Part shown: positions 7,917-15,244 of the stretch, one piece after another
Layout: every line of letters starts with the position of its first letter
How positions within the stretch are numbered: position 1 is the first letter of the stretch
Source: JBBSMX01 sp038232935
GTDB taxonomy: Bacteria; Bacteroidota; Rhodothermia; Rhodothermales; JANQRZ01
Assembly (NCBI GenBank): GCA_038232935.1
Contig: JBBSMX010000041.1
Location: 1-29,001 of the forward strand
Length of the DNA: 29,001 bases
Reading direction: 5' to 3'
Notes under the pieces: model-generated
Seen by the model: only the letters and a program-made list of their open reading frames with translations
Told to the model about the DNA's origin: nothing
Databases searched by the model: none
Position numbers and translations under genes: made by a program

Positions 7917-7970
7917 AACGCAAGGGAGCTTCGCCGAAACGAATCGGCGAAGCTCCCTTGCGTTTTATGC
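7911..7970. terminator. Perfect 26-bp inverted repeat, bidirectional terminator between convergent genes
   Basis: Arms 7911-7936 and 7945-7970 are exact reverse complements around the 8-base loop AAACGAAT. The stem starts with GCATAAAACG and ends CGTTTTATGC, so each strand has an A-tract before and a T-tract after the GC-rich core. It overlaps the TAA of the upstream plus-strand gene and ends 15 bases from the stop of the convergent minus-strand gene. It therefore suits termination from both sides. Confidence 0.85.
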
Positions 7971-7985
7971 TCTACTCGTTACGCC

Positions 7986-9020
7986 CTACATATCCTCCCA
8001 GAACTCGTCGGGCATGTCCTGAGCGAGGGCGAGCGCGCCTTCCGCTCCCGCAAAGAGCGGGTCGTCCACGACGCGGACGCGGCACGGACCGTACTCCTTG
8101 AGCGCGTCTTCGAGCGCCTCGGCGATGCCTTTGATCTGGCTGCCGCCGCCGGCGACGAAGATGTTCTTCTTGACCACCTCCTGGAAGTCCGGGTCGTAGC
8201 GCGCGATCAGGTCGATGGCCGTCTCGGTGATGGCCGGCACGATGCTCTCGCACGCCGCCTTCAGCTCCTTCGACACGTCGATGTCGGTGAGCTTGCCGCC
8301 GATGGACGCCTTCATCGGGAGCTTGCCGTTGGCGGTGCCGACGAAGCCGTGCTGCTCCTTGAAGTGGCGCACGGCCGTCTCTGAAAAGCGGGCCTCGGGA
8401 TGGCTCTCTTCGAGGAGCCCCTTGAGCTGGCGGTCCACGTAGTCGCCCGCGATGGTGAGCGTGCGCTGGTCCTCCTCGGTCGGCATGGTGCCGTGCATCA
8501 CGCAGAAGTCCACGGTGCCGGCCCCGATGTCGATCACCATCGCGTTCGTGAGCGCGTCGAGCCCGTAGGCCACGGAGAACGGCTCGGAGACCACCATGAG
8601 TGCGTCGGCGTACTCGCGGACGGCGTCGCGGATGGCGAGCTTGTTCACCTTGAGCGCCTCGGCGGGCACGCCGATGGCGGCCTGGATGCGCTGGCCCTCC
8701 TCGGGATGGACCTCCTCGATGAGGTGGTGGATCAGCTCGCGCACGGCCTCTTCGTCGCGCGCCGTACCGTCGCGGATGACGCCGTTCTCGAGCGGGCGCA
8801 CGAGCGTCACCGACATCCGGTTCTCGAGCGCCTTCTCGCCGAAGAGGATGCCTTCGCCGAGCATCTTCTTCGCGACGAAATCCTTCGGCCACCCGACGTA
8901 GCTCTCGACCCACGTCCTCTTCCCGTTCGACGCGACGATCGCGCTGCGGGACGTGCCGAGGTCAATGCCGATGTGGAGGACGTCGGGCTTGCTGGAGGAC
9001 TTAGTTTTCTTCTGAGCCAT
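7986..9020 (-). CDS. MamK-like bacterial actin (ParM/MreB superfamily ATPase filament protein)
   Basis: A 344-residue actin-fold ATPase. Phosphate-1 is IGIDLGTSRSAIVAS (17-31), phosphate-2 is VIDIGAGTVDFCV (162-174) and the adenosine motif is NIFVAGGGSQIKGI (286-299). Glu146 in VVSEPFSVAYGLD sits where MamK has its catalytic Glu. The whole chain follows the MamK pattern: VGWPKDFVAKKMLG, IGVPAEALKVNKLAI, GDYVDRQLKGLLEE, GFVGTANGK, and a Phe-Trp near the end. MamK forms cytoplasmic filaments that position magnetosomes, but homologues also occur in non-magnetotactic bacteria. No other mam gene is visible here. ATG 9020 lies inside the end of the amidase gene, overlapping it by 20 bases, so translation is probably coupled. 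The start is supported by a short basic lead (MAQKKTKSSSK) before the first strand. Confidence 0.9.
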   Translation of the reverse strand: MAQKKTKSSSKPDVLHIGIDLGTSRSAIVASNGKRTWVESYVGWPKDFVAKKMLGEGILFGEKALENRMSVTLVRPLENGVIRDGTARDEEAVRELIHHLIEEVHPEEGQRIQAAIGVPAEALKVNKLAIRDAVREYADALMVVSEPFSVAYGLDALTNAMVIDIGAGTVDFCVMHGTMPTEEDQRTLTIAGDYVDRQLKGLLEESHPEARFSETAVRHFKEQHGFVGTANGKLPMKASIGGKLTDIDVSKELKAACESIVPAITETAIDLIARYDPDFQEVVKKNIFVAGGGSQIKGIAEALEDALKEYGPCRVRVVDDPLFAGAEGALALAQDMPDEFWEDM

Positions 9021-10131
9021 GGGGGGTTGCTGTCGGGGTGGGGGTAAGCAGGCGTTGCTGAAGGTACGCGATGAGACCCTCTTCGAGCGAGCGGGCGAGG
9101 GTCTCGCGGTGGGCAGCCGTGCCGAGGCGCGCTTCCTCGTCCGGGTTGCTGATCGCCGCCATCTCGGCGAGTATCGCGGGCGACTCCACACCGAGGAGTA
9201 CGACGAACGGCCCGGCCTTGACGCCCCAGTCGCTCGCCGCCGCGTTCGTCTCGCCGGCGCTCCGCACGAGGCTGTGCTGGACCGCGACCGCGAGCTCCTT
9301 CGACTCCTGGAATTTAACCGTATTCCCCGCACGCTGCAGCATCGTGTTAAACTCGGCCACCGAATAGTCCGAGACGGCGTTCTCGCCGTGCGCGAGCTGG
9401 AGCGTCGCGTCGTCGGCACGGAGCCCAAAATAGTACGTTTCGAGGGGGGCAACGCTCGCGTCGGGGATCCAGTTGACGTGGAGTGATACGAAGAGATCCG
9501 CCCCGCGGTCGTTGGCGAACGCGACGCGGTCCCCAAGGGCAACCGCTTCGTCCGTCTCCCGCGTGAGGAGGATGCGGTAGCCCTCGTGCCGCTCCAGCCG
9601 GTCGCGGAGGCGGAGCGCCACGTCGAGCGTGATGTCCTTCTCGCGCATCCCCGTCGCACCGAGTGTGCCGGGATCGCGCCCGCCGTGGCCGGGGTCGATC
9701 ACGATGGTGTTGACTTGGAGGTTGAAGAGCTCGGCGATCGGCAGCGACTCCGGGTGGTCCACCGAGAACCGCGCGTTCGACAGCGCGGGATCCTCCTCGG
9801 ACGGCCCCATCATCGGACCCCGCTGCTGCGCGCTCGCCGAGGCGGACTGCCCGGCAGGCTGCGCCGCGCCCGCCTGCAACCCCTGCACGATCATCCCGAC
9901 GAGCATGACGCCGACGACGGCGAGCGCGATGACGGCAGAGGCGAACCGGCGCGACACCGGCGGCGCGAGCACCGGCCCCGGTACCGGCCCGAGCGTCGGC
10001 GCGGCGAACGCCCTCCGGCGCGTTCGGTGTCCGGACGTCGCGGCCGGGTCCCCTACGCGCAGGTTGTCCTCGTAGACAGCCCGGAGGATGTCGTGCTTGC
10101 TGGACGGGGTGGGGGGCGGCACAGCGGCCAT
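9001..10131 (-). CDS. Membrane-anchored N-acetylmuramoyl-L-alanine amidase (Amidase_3)
   Basis: 376 residues from ATG 10131 (MAAVPPPTPSSKHDILRAVY). A ~60-residue hydrophilic, Pro/Arg-rich cytoplasmic tail precedes one membrane helix (RRFASAVIALAVVGVMLVG, about 61-80). A low-complexity Ala/Gln/Ser linker and an Amidase_3 domain (about 140-360) follow. Zinc and catalytic residues are visible: His149 in IDPGHGGRDPG, Glu164 in MREKDITLDVA, His218 in SLHVN, and the catalytic Glu323 in ILAEMAAISNP. The enzyme cleaves the amide bond between MurNAc and the stem peptide, often during daughter-cell separation. Most AmiC-type enzymes have a cleaved signal peptide; here the long N-terminal tail ahead of the helix suggests a type II anchored protein. 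The tail could meet the actin encoded by the overlapping downstream gene. Upstream in-frame codons could extend it by 17 residues. Confidence 0.9.
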   Translation of the reverse strand: MAAVPPPTPSSKHDILRAVYEDNLRVGDPAATSGHRTRRRAFAAPTLGPVPGPVLAPPVSRRFASAVIALAVVGVMLVGMIVQGLQAGAAQPAGQSASASAQQRGPMMGPSEEDPALSNARFSVDHPESLPIAELFNLQVNTIVIDPGHGGRDPGTLGATGMREKDITLDVALRLRDRLERHEGYRILLTRETDEAVALGDRVAFANDRGADLFVSLHVNWIPDASVAPLETYYFGLRADDATLQLAHGENAVSDYSVAEFNTMLQRAGNTVKFQESKELAVAVQHSLVRSAGETNAAASDWGVKAGPFVVLLGVESPAILAEMAAISNPDEEARLGTAAHRETLARSLEEGLIAYLQQRLLTPTPTATPHGSEEN

Positions 10132-10186
10132 GATCGGGACGATGAGGACAGCGACCGAGAACGGAGTATCGGCGAACGGCACCCGA

Positions 10187-10192
10187 AGTATA
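10187..10192 (-). promoter_or_regulatory. Putative -10 box (TATACT) for the amidase/MamK-like operon
   Basis: On the minus strand TATACT, within TATGTATACTTCG, lies 56 bases upstream of ATG 10131. It sits in the 255-base divergent intergenic region, which holds no other feature I can identify besides the opposite-facing promoter. No clear -35 partner. Confidence 0.35.
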
Positions 10193-10329
10193 CATACGCC
10201 GCGCGTCCCCTCGCGATGGAGAGTGCGGGATTACGCTCGCTTTCGATGATTCCGAGGGCAATTGCCGAGCCTTCCGGCGTCGAGGAGGGGCTACTCGCTG
10301 CGTAGGGAGGCCGTCCGGCAGCATCCGAT

Positions 10330-10358
10330 TTTCGCGTAACCGACCGCGTAGCTATGTT
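10330..10358 (+). promoter_or_regulatory. Putative promoter (TTTCGC-N17-TATGTT)
   Basis: TATGTT at 10353-10358 with a weak TTTCGC 17 bases upstream. The box overlaps the first ATG of the frame (10354). That argues for the second ATG (10387) as the true start and gives a leader of about 25 bases. Confidence 0.45.
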
Positions 10359-10386
10359 GCGCCACCACTCACTCGCCTCTCCGCCC

Positions 10387-10863
10387 ATGTCCCGCCCCTC
10401 ACTTCGCGCACTCGCCCTCCTCTTCCTCCTCGCTCCTCCAGCGTCAGCACAGACCGCTGCGAGCGACAACGCCGTAATGGAACCGATCACGGCCCTGTTC
10501 GACGGCATGCGCGCCGCCGACTCGTCGGCCGTCCGCGCCGCCTTCCACCCCACCGCGAAGCTTCTCTCCGTCGATACGAACGAGGCGGGCGCAGTCGTCG
10601 TGCACGAAACGCCCATCGGCCGGTTCGTGACCGCGATGGCCGGCGAGCACCCGCTCTACGACGAGCGGCTCGGCGAGGCCGAGATCCGCGTTGACGGTGA
10701 CTTCGCCACTGTCTGGGTGCCCTACGGATTCTACCTCGGCGACGAATTCAGCCACTGCGGCATCGACGCCTTCCAGCTCGCCCGGCTGAGCGGCGGGTGG
10801 AGCATCATCCACATCGCCGACACGCGGCGGCAGGACAACTGCGACCCGGCCGTCGCTCCGTAG
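10387..10863 (+). CDS. Secreted NTF2/SnoaL-like (DUF4440-type) protein
   Basis: 158 residues from ATG 10387 with a Sec signal peptide (MSRPSLRALALLFLLAPPASAQ). The mature part has the NTF2-like cone-fold pattern: a helix with ITALFDGMRAADSSAVRAAFHPTAKLLSV, later strands with AEIRVDGDFATVWVPYGFYL, then FQLARLSGGWSIIHIADTRRQ. The family includes ketosteroid isomerase-like enzymes and non-catalytic binding proteins, so no reaction can be assigned. An upstream ATG at 10354 overlaps the predicted promoter box and would spoil the signal peptide. The gene is divergent from the amidase operon and 69 bases ahead of the AbiEii-like gene, which it may precede in one transcript. Confidence 0.82.
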   Translation: MSRPSLRALALLFLLAPPASAQTAASDNAVMEPITALFDGMRAADSSAVRAAFHPTAKLLSVDTNEAGAVVVHETPIGRFVTAMAGEHPLYDERLGEAEIRVDGDFATVWVPYGFYLGDEFSHCGIDAFQLARLSGGWSIIHIADTRRQDNCDPAVAP

Positions 10864-10932
10864 CGGCGCGAACCTTTCGGCGGGGCCGCGGTCAGAGGAC
10901 GCCTTCCACGTTCCCGACGGCGGCCTCTCCGT

Positions 10933-11745
10933 ATGCCCCTCCTCGACCTCACTGACACCGCCGACCGCGCGCGGCTCGCCGTGCTCGATGCGCTCGCCCG
11001 GACGCCCGAGCTCTGGCGCGCGTACGTGCTCAAGGGCGGCCTCGCGCTCCACTACGCCTACGGCAGCCCTCGCCGCTCCAGCGACCTCGACTTCAGCGCC
11101 GTCGAGCCGTTCACGAGCGCGATCACGGAGGCGAACGAGCGGCGCCTCCTCCGCTTCTGCCACGCGCTCGACACCGCGCTCGAAAGCATCGCCGCCGACT
11201 ACGGCTTCGCCGGGCTCTGCGTCCAGCGCCGCACCCTCTCCGACGAGATCCCCGCCCTCCTCGCCGAAGTCGGCTACTCGGTGGAGGCACACGAAGACAT
11301 CCGGTACGACGAGGTCGTGGAGATGCAGGTCGTGCTCAGCGAGATCGTGTGCGCGACGGCTGAGGCCGAGATCGAGAGCATACGCCTCCACGTTCCGTCG
11401 CTCGAAGACGTCCTCGCCGAGAAGCTAAAGGCGCTCCTTCAGCAGGTCGCCCGCGACACCACCCGCTCGACCGACGTGTTCGACCTGTGGTACTTCACCG
11501 CCGCCTCCGACCACGCGATCGACCGCGCGAAGGTGGCGGACTTCCTCCGGCGCAAGAGCACGCCGTGGCCCGCGATCCTCCCCGTGACCCGGTCGAAGTT
11601 CGCCGAACCCGCCGTCCGCGAGCACGCCGCGAGCGCGTACGCTGACATCGGCGACAGGCTGGAGGACGGCGTCGCGCTGCCTCCGTTCGACGAGGCGTTC
11701 GGCGGCGTCCTCGGGTTCGTCGAATCGCTGGACCTGCCGGCGTAG
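10933..11745 (+). CDS. AbiEii/AbiGii (MenT-like) nucleotidyltransferase, no partner gene
   Basis: 270 residues. The DNA polymerase beta-type nucleotidyltransferase core is visible as KGGLALHYAYGSPRRSSDLDF, i.e. Gly-Gly, a ten-residue interval, then Asp-x-Asp metal ligands. Later family landmarks are VPSLEDVLAEKLKALLQQ and the DVFDLWYF segment after TRST, the KxxDxxDLW-like motif of AbiEii proteins. Characterised members (AbiEii, MenT) add nucleotides to tRNA or other acceptors and act as toxins of type IV-like toxin-antitoxin or phage-abortive systems. They are usually preceded by an AbiEi antitoxin gene. Here the upstream gene is an NTF2-like secreted protein and the downstream gene a transporter, so the partner is absent. 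It may be a solitary enzyme with a housekeeping or defence role. Confidence 0.82.
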   Translation: MPLLDLTDTADRARLAVLDALARTPELWRAYVLKGGLALHYAYGSPRRSSDLDFSAVEPFTSAITEANERRLLRFCHALDTALESIAADYGFAGLCVQRRTLSDEIPALLAEVGYSVEAHEDIRYDEVVEMQVVLSEIVCATAEAEIESIRLHVPSLEDVLAEKLKALLQQVARDTTRSTDVFDLWYFTAASDHAIDRAKVADFLRRKSTPWPAILPVTRSKFAEPAVREHAASAYADIGDRLEDGVALPPFDEAFGGVLGFVESLDLPA

Positions 11746-11757
11746 TGTGGGGCGCAG

Positions 11758-11763
11758 TACATT
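11758..11763 (+). promoter_or_regulatory. Putative -7/-10 box (TACATT)
   Basis: TACATTTCG lies 27 bases before ATG 11791 and just after the stop of the AbiEii-like gene. It fits the Bacteroidota TAnnTTTG-type box, so the transporter probably has its own promoter. Confidence 0.45.
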
Positions 11764-11790
11764 TCGGCGATTCCTCTTCCTCCGCCCTGG

Positions 11791-12546
11791 ATGCTCCGTC
11801 AGCCCTACGTCCTCAGCCGGCCGCAGAAGCTCTACGTCGTCTGCGCTGCCATCTTCGTCACGGCGCTCGTCGTCGCCGAGGCCACGGCCAGCAAGTTCTT
11901 CTCGGCGTTCGCCCTCCCCGCCCCCCTCACGATCCTCGGCGTCGAGTTCGCCGAGGTGATCATGACGGCCGGCGTGATCGCGTTCCCCATCACGTTCATC
12001 GTGACGGACCTGCTGAACGAGTACTACGGCAAGGCGGGGATCCGCTTCGTCACGTTCGTCGGGGTGGGGATGATCGTGTTCGAGTTCGCCCTCCTGCAAG
12101 CCACGATGGCGGTACCCACGGCGGGGATCTCGCCGGTCCCCGACGAAGCGTTTAACGTCGTCTTCGGCGCATCAGGGCGGATCATCCTCGGGAGCCTCAC
12201 GGCCTACGTCATCGGGCAGCTCGCCGACATCACGCTCTTCCACTGGCTGCGGCGACTGACGCATGGCCGCCACCTCTGGCTCCGTGCGACGGGCTCGACC
12301 TTCGGCTCGCAGTTCCTCGACACGGCGATCGTGCTGACCGTGGCGTTCGCCGGCCGGCTCGCCCTCGGCGAGATCGTCGCCATCACCCTCTTCAACTACG
12401 CGTACAAGTTCGTCATCGCGGTTGCCATCACGCCGCTGATCTATGCGGCCCACTGGGCGATGGACCGCTACCTCGGCGACGAACTCGCCGAGGCGATGAT
12501 CGAGCAGGCCGAGGCCGACGCGACTGCGCAACCGGACCCGGCCTAG
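11791..12546 (+). CDS. Queuosine precursor transporter (YhhQ/VUT family)
   Basis: 251 residues with about six membrane helices. Family landmarks are LVVAEATASKFF in helix 1, AGVIAFPITFIVTDLLNEYYGK after helix 2, then GRIILGSLTAYVIGQLADI, and the terminal TGSTFGSQFLDTAIVL and FNYAYKFVIAVAITPLIY. YhhQ imports queuine or 7-cyano-7-deazaguanine for tRNA queuosine modification. Length and layout match the family. The end is hydrophilic and acidic. It is followed by repeat copy 2 and faces the convergent ABC ATPase gene. Confidence 0.88.
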   Translation: MLRQPYVLSRPQKLYVVCAAIFVTALVVAEATASKFFSAFALPAPLTILGVEFAEVIMTAGVIAFPITFIVTDLLNEYYGKAGIRFVTFVGVGMIVFEFALLQATMAVPTAGISPVPDEAFNVVFGASGRIILGSLTAYVIGQLADITLFHWLRRLTHGRHLWLRATGSTFGSQFLDTAIVLTVAFAGRLALGEIVAITLFNYAYKFVIAVAITPLIYAAHWAMDRYLGDELAEAMIEQAEADATAQPDPA

Positions 12547-12605
12547 CGGGGCCGTGGTTGCTCGTGGGCTCCCCTCACCCCGGCGGCGTAGCGCTCTCCC
12601 AAAGT

Positions 12606-12797
12606 CCCCTCACCCTATCCCTCTCCCCGGAGGGGCGAGGGGACTTTCTTTGGAACAGCGGCGGAGGGACCATCGAGAGCGGCTTCTGCTCGCGCGATCT
12701 GAAACGCGGCGGTATTCGGTTGGCAAAGCGCCAGGATTTACGTTCTCGCCCCCTATAGGGGAGAGATGCCCGGCAGGGAAGAGAGGGGGGTGCGCTC
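12606..12797 (+). repeat. Modular palindromic dispersed repeat, copy 2
   Basis: Same order as copy 1: a CCCCTCACCCTATCCCTCTC arm pairing with GGGGCGAGGGGAC, then an extra spacer with GATCTGAAACGCGGCGGTAT, then TTCGGTTGGCAAAGCGCCAG, then the CTCGCCCCCTATAGGGGAGAG hairpin and ATGCCCGGCAGGGAAGAGAG. It fills most of the 262-base gap between convergent genes (12547-12808) and could serve as a terminator there. The first ten bases of module A also recur just upstream at 12571. Confidence 0.85.
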
Positions 12798-12808
12798 GGC
12801 ACTCCCCT

Positions 12809-13441
12809 CTACCCCCCACCGACCTCGATCCCGCGCTCGCACAGCGCCGCGTCGTGGTCCACGTTCGTCGCGACGAGCAGGATGCCCCCGGCGGCGCAGT
12901 GCGCGCGGGCCACGGCCTCCACGATAGCCCGGCCGGGCGCGTCGAGGTTCGAGGTCGGCTCGTCGAGGAGGAGGAGCGAGGGGGCAGCGAGCAGGGCGGC
13001 GGCGAGGCGAGCGCGCTGCCGCATGCCGGAGGAGTACGTGCGGACGAGGTCGTCCCCCCGGCCGACGAGCCCGACGCGGTCGAGCAACTCGGTGATGCGG
13101 GCGTCGGCGTCCGAGAGGCGGCGGGCGCGGGCGAGGAAGCGGAGGTTCTCTCGCGCGGTGAACGCGTCGTAGAGGTGGAGGGTCGGCGCGACAAAGCCCG
13201 TCCGCAGGGGCCGCGCCTCCGGCTCCACCTCCTCGCCGCCCAGCCACAGCCGCACCGTCCCTGCCGTCGGCGAGAGCACGCCCGCGACGACCTGAAGCAG
13301 CGTGGACTTCCCCGCCCCGTTCGGCCCGGTGACGGCGAGCGAGGCACCCGGTCCGAGCTCGAAGTCGAGGCCGCGAAAGAGGGCGCGCCGGCCGAAGCGT
13401 TTGGCGAGGCCCTCGACGGAAAGGCGCGGCTCGGGGAGCAT
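12809..13441 (-). CDS. ABC transporter ATP-binding protein, CcmA-like size
   Basis: 210 residues. Walker A is GPNGAGKST (39-47), the signature SSGMRQR (137-143), Walker B LLLLDEPTSNLD (156-167) with its D-loop. The switch position, normally His in the LVxTH motif, reads LVATN, so Asn193 replaces the usual histidine. An ABC ATPase couples ATP hydrolysis to a membrane permease, but no permease gene lies beside it. The compact size and short form recall the heme exporter ATPase CcmA, though this is only a resemblance. It ends with VGGG against the edge of repeat copy 2. A TATTTT box lies upstream on the same strand, and the gene is divergent from the SOD gene. Confidence 0.87.
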   Translation of the reverse strand: MLPEPRLSVEGLAKRFGRRALFRGLDFELGPGASLAVTGPNGAGKSTLLQVVAGVLSPTAGTVRLWLGGEEVEPEARPLRTGFVAPTLHLYDAFTARENLRFLARARRLSDADARITELLDRVGLVGRGDDLVRTYSSGMRQRARLAAALLAAPSLLLLDEPTSNLDAPGRAIVEAVARAHCAAGGILLVATNVDHDAALCERGIEVGGG

Positions 13442-13481
13442 AGTTCGGAACGAGGGGAACGGTTTAGACGGGCTGGATCGT

Positions 13482-13487
13482 AAAATA
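13482..13487 (-). promoter_or_regulatory. Putative -7/-10 box (TATTTT) for the ABC ATPase gene
   Basis: On the minus strand TATTTTACG lies 41 bases upstream of ATG 13441, in an AT-rich patch of the divergent region. The plus strand of the same patch reads TAAAATACC and could also serve the SOD gene. Confidence 0.4.
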
Positions 13488-13544
13488 CCATCCGGCCGGT
13501 GCCCCGTCCGGCATGCCCGCTTTACTCACCCAACCGTCTCCACC

Positions 13545-14147
13545 ATGTCGTTCCGCTCGCTCGCCCTCCTCCTCCCGCTCGCGCTCTTCCTCACTGCCTG
13601 TGCCGACCGCACCGAGCCGGACGTAGCTCCGATGCCCGAAACGGATCTCGACACGACCGCGACCCCGATGAGCATGGACGGGGAGGAGAGCCCGATTGTG
13701 GCCTCCGCCACGCTCAATCCCACGGAGGGCAACGACGTGCGCGGGCGCGTCACGTTCTCGAACGAGCCGAACGGGGTCCTCGTCGTCGCCGAGCTCAGCG
13801 GCCTCAACGAGGGGATGCACGGCTTCCACATCCACGAGACCGGCGATTGCAGCGCGCCCGACGCCTCGTCAGCCGGCAGCCACTTCAACCCGAGCAATCA
13901 CCCGCACGGCGCACCGGACGCCCCCGCCGCCGAGCGCCACGCCGGCGACCTCGGCAACATCGAAGCCGGTGCCGATGGAATCGCCCGCTACGAGCGCGTC
14001 GACGCCAACGTGCAGACGAGTGGGGCGGCGTCCATCATCGGGAAAGCCGTCGTCGTCCACGGCGGCCAGGACGATTACGTGTCGCAGCCCAGCGGCGACG
14101 CCGGTAGCCGCGTAGCCTGCGGCGTCATCGAAGCCACGGACGGGTAG
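13545..14147 (+). CDS. Cu/Zn superoxide dismutase, lipoprotein
   Basis: 200 residues from ATG 13545. The lipoprotein signal ends in LFLTAC with Cys19 as the lipidated residue. After a ~30-residue acidic linker the SodC fold starts near residue 45. Copper and zinc ligands are all visible: HGFHIHETGDC (two Cu His and the disulfide Cys), SHFNPSNHPHG (bridging and Zn His), ERHAGDLGNI (Zn His and Asp), VVVHGGQDDY (last Cu His). The guiding Arg and second disulfide Cys lie in GSRVACGVIEA. The enzyme converts superoxide to peroxide and oxygen, here tethered to a membrane facing the periplasm or the surface. The reading frame is open upstream, but only ATG 13545 gives the lipobox. Confidence 0.93.
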   Translation: MSFRSLALLLPLALFLTACADRTEPDVAPMPETDLDTTATPMSMDGEESPIVASATLNPTEGNDVRGRVTFSNEPNGVLVVAELSGLNEGMHGFHIHETGDCSAPDASSAGSHFNPSNHPHGAPDAPAAERHAGDLGNIEAGADGIARYERVDANVQTSGAASIIGKAVVVHGGQDDYVSQPSGDAGSRVACGVIEATDG

Positions 14148-14197
14148 CCCGACGCTCCCCTCCTCCCCTCTCTTCACATCGAAATTCAGCCAAGCCA

Positions 14198-15154
14198 GTG
14201 CCCGACCTGATCGGCCATCCGTACAAGCCTCCGTCCGAACGCCCGTCGTCTACGCGCCCACCCCACGCGGTCCGGCGGTCCACCCTCTCACAGCCGACGA
14301 AGCCGTCACGGCCGATCTACCGAAAGAAACGGGTCCTCATCCCCCTCGGGCTGCTGCTCGTCGCCCTCGGCTCGTTCGCCGCAGTGACGCACGTGGCGAC
14401 GAAGGCAGAGGAGCGGCGGCAACTCGTCCTCGCCGAGCGGGACCGGTTCGAGTCGTACCTCGAAATACAGGAGGCACGGTACCTCAAGATCCCCCTCATG
14501 ACGGACCGGCAGCGCGCCCTCCTCCGCCGCTCGCGCAACGCCGCCCACGTCGAGACGGCACAGCGGTTGGGGATCGCACCCGTCGCGCAGCGTGACGACG
14601 TGCTCGAGCACGCCGGCGACGCCGGGCTCGTGCTGATCGACACGCAGAACCCGTATTACTGGGTGGGCCGCCTCACGCACTCCGTCCCCTACGCGACGCC
14701 GGACGCCGCCGCCGTGCTCGACTCCATCGGCGTGCGGTTCCAGCAGAAGCTCGCGGGCTACGGACTCCCGCCCTATCAGTTCTTCGTGAGCTCGGTCCTC
14801 CGCACGCAAGAGGACCAGGAGGCACTCCGCCGCATCAACGTCAACGCGTCCCGGACGACGTCCAGCCACGAGTTCGGGACCACGTTCGACATCCAGTTCC
14901 GGAAGTACCGCTACGCGGGCGACCCCTCCAGCGAGGTAGGCGAAACGGCCTATCCGTTCCTCCGGAGGGAGTTCACCGCCGCGCTCGCCGCCTTCTACGA
15001 CCGGATGGAGGGACTGTACCGCTCGCGCCTCCTGTCCCTCCTCGGCGAGACGATGATCGAGTTGGAGGACGAAGGGAAGCTCATTACGGTGATGGAGGGG
15101 CGGCAGCCCGTCTTCCACACGACGGTGGCGCAGCGGCTGGTCGAGGATAGCTGA
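14198..15154 (+). CDS. DUF5715 family protein, LAS/D,D-peptidase-like, membrane-anchored
   Basis: 318 residues if it begins at GTG 14198; no ATG occurs in frame before residue ~100. A basic N-terminus (about 1-45) leads into one helix (VLIPLGLLLVALGSFAAVTHV). The outer domain carries the DUF5715 pattern: YWVGRLTHSVPYATPDA, then FVSSVLRTQEDQEALRRIN, then TTSSHEFGTTFDIQF. The last motif, Ser-x-His-x-x-Gly-x-x-x-Asp, resembles the zinc motif of LAS peptidases (VanY, D-Ala-D-Ala carboxypeptidases). A peptidoglycan-processing role is therefore plausible but not shown. A second conserved His or Glu is not obvious. GTG is an uncertain start. It follows the SOD gene by 50 bases and may be cotranscribed with it. 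Confidence 0.75.
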   Translation: MPDLIGHPYKPPSERPSSTRPPHAVRRSTLSQPTKPSRPIYRKKRVLIPLGLLLVALGSFAAVTHVATKAEERRQLVLAERDRFESYLEIQEARYLKIPLMTDRQRALLRRSRNAAHVETAQRLGIAPVAQRDDVLEHAGDAGLVLIDTQNPYYWVGRLTHSVPYATPDAAAVLDSIGVRFQQKLAGYGLPPYQFFVSSVLRTQEDQEALRRINVNASRTTSSHEFGTTFDIQFRKYRYAGDPSSEVGETAYPFLRREFTAALAAFYDRMEGLYRSRLLSLLGETMIELEDEGKLITVMEGRQPVFHTTVAQRLVEDS

Positions 15155-15182
15155 CGGCACGGAGCGACGGAACGGCGCAGGC

Positions 15183-15211
15183 TTGAACGGCGCAGCGACG
15201 CGTCGTATCTA
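15183..15211 (+). promoter_or_regulatory. Putative promoter TTGAAC-N17-TATCTA
   Basis: TTGAAC at 15183-15188 and TATCTA at 15206-15211 with a 17-base spacer. This is one of the best sigma-70-like matches in the window. It lies 33 bases before ATG 15245 of a broken gene. Confidence 0.55.
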
Positions 15212-15244
15212 GGGGCCCCTCGTTTCGGTCCGTCGCCTGCCGCC

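Noticed and set aside
7986..9020. Presence of a magnetosome island suggested by the MamK-like gene
   Set aside because: No other mam or mad gene is seen in 29 kb; MamK homologues occur in non-magnetotactic bacteria.
12606..12797. CRISPR array or tandem repeat at the palindromic repeats
   Set aside because: There are no regularly spaced identical repeats with spacers; copies are about 10 kb apart and mosaic.
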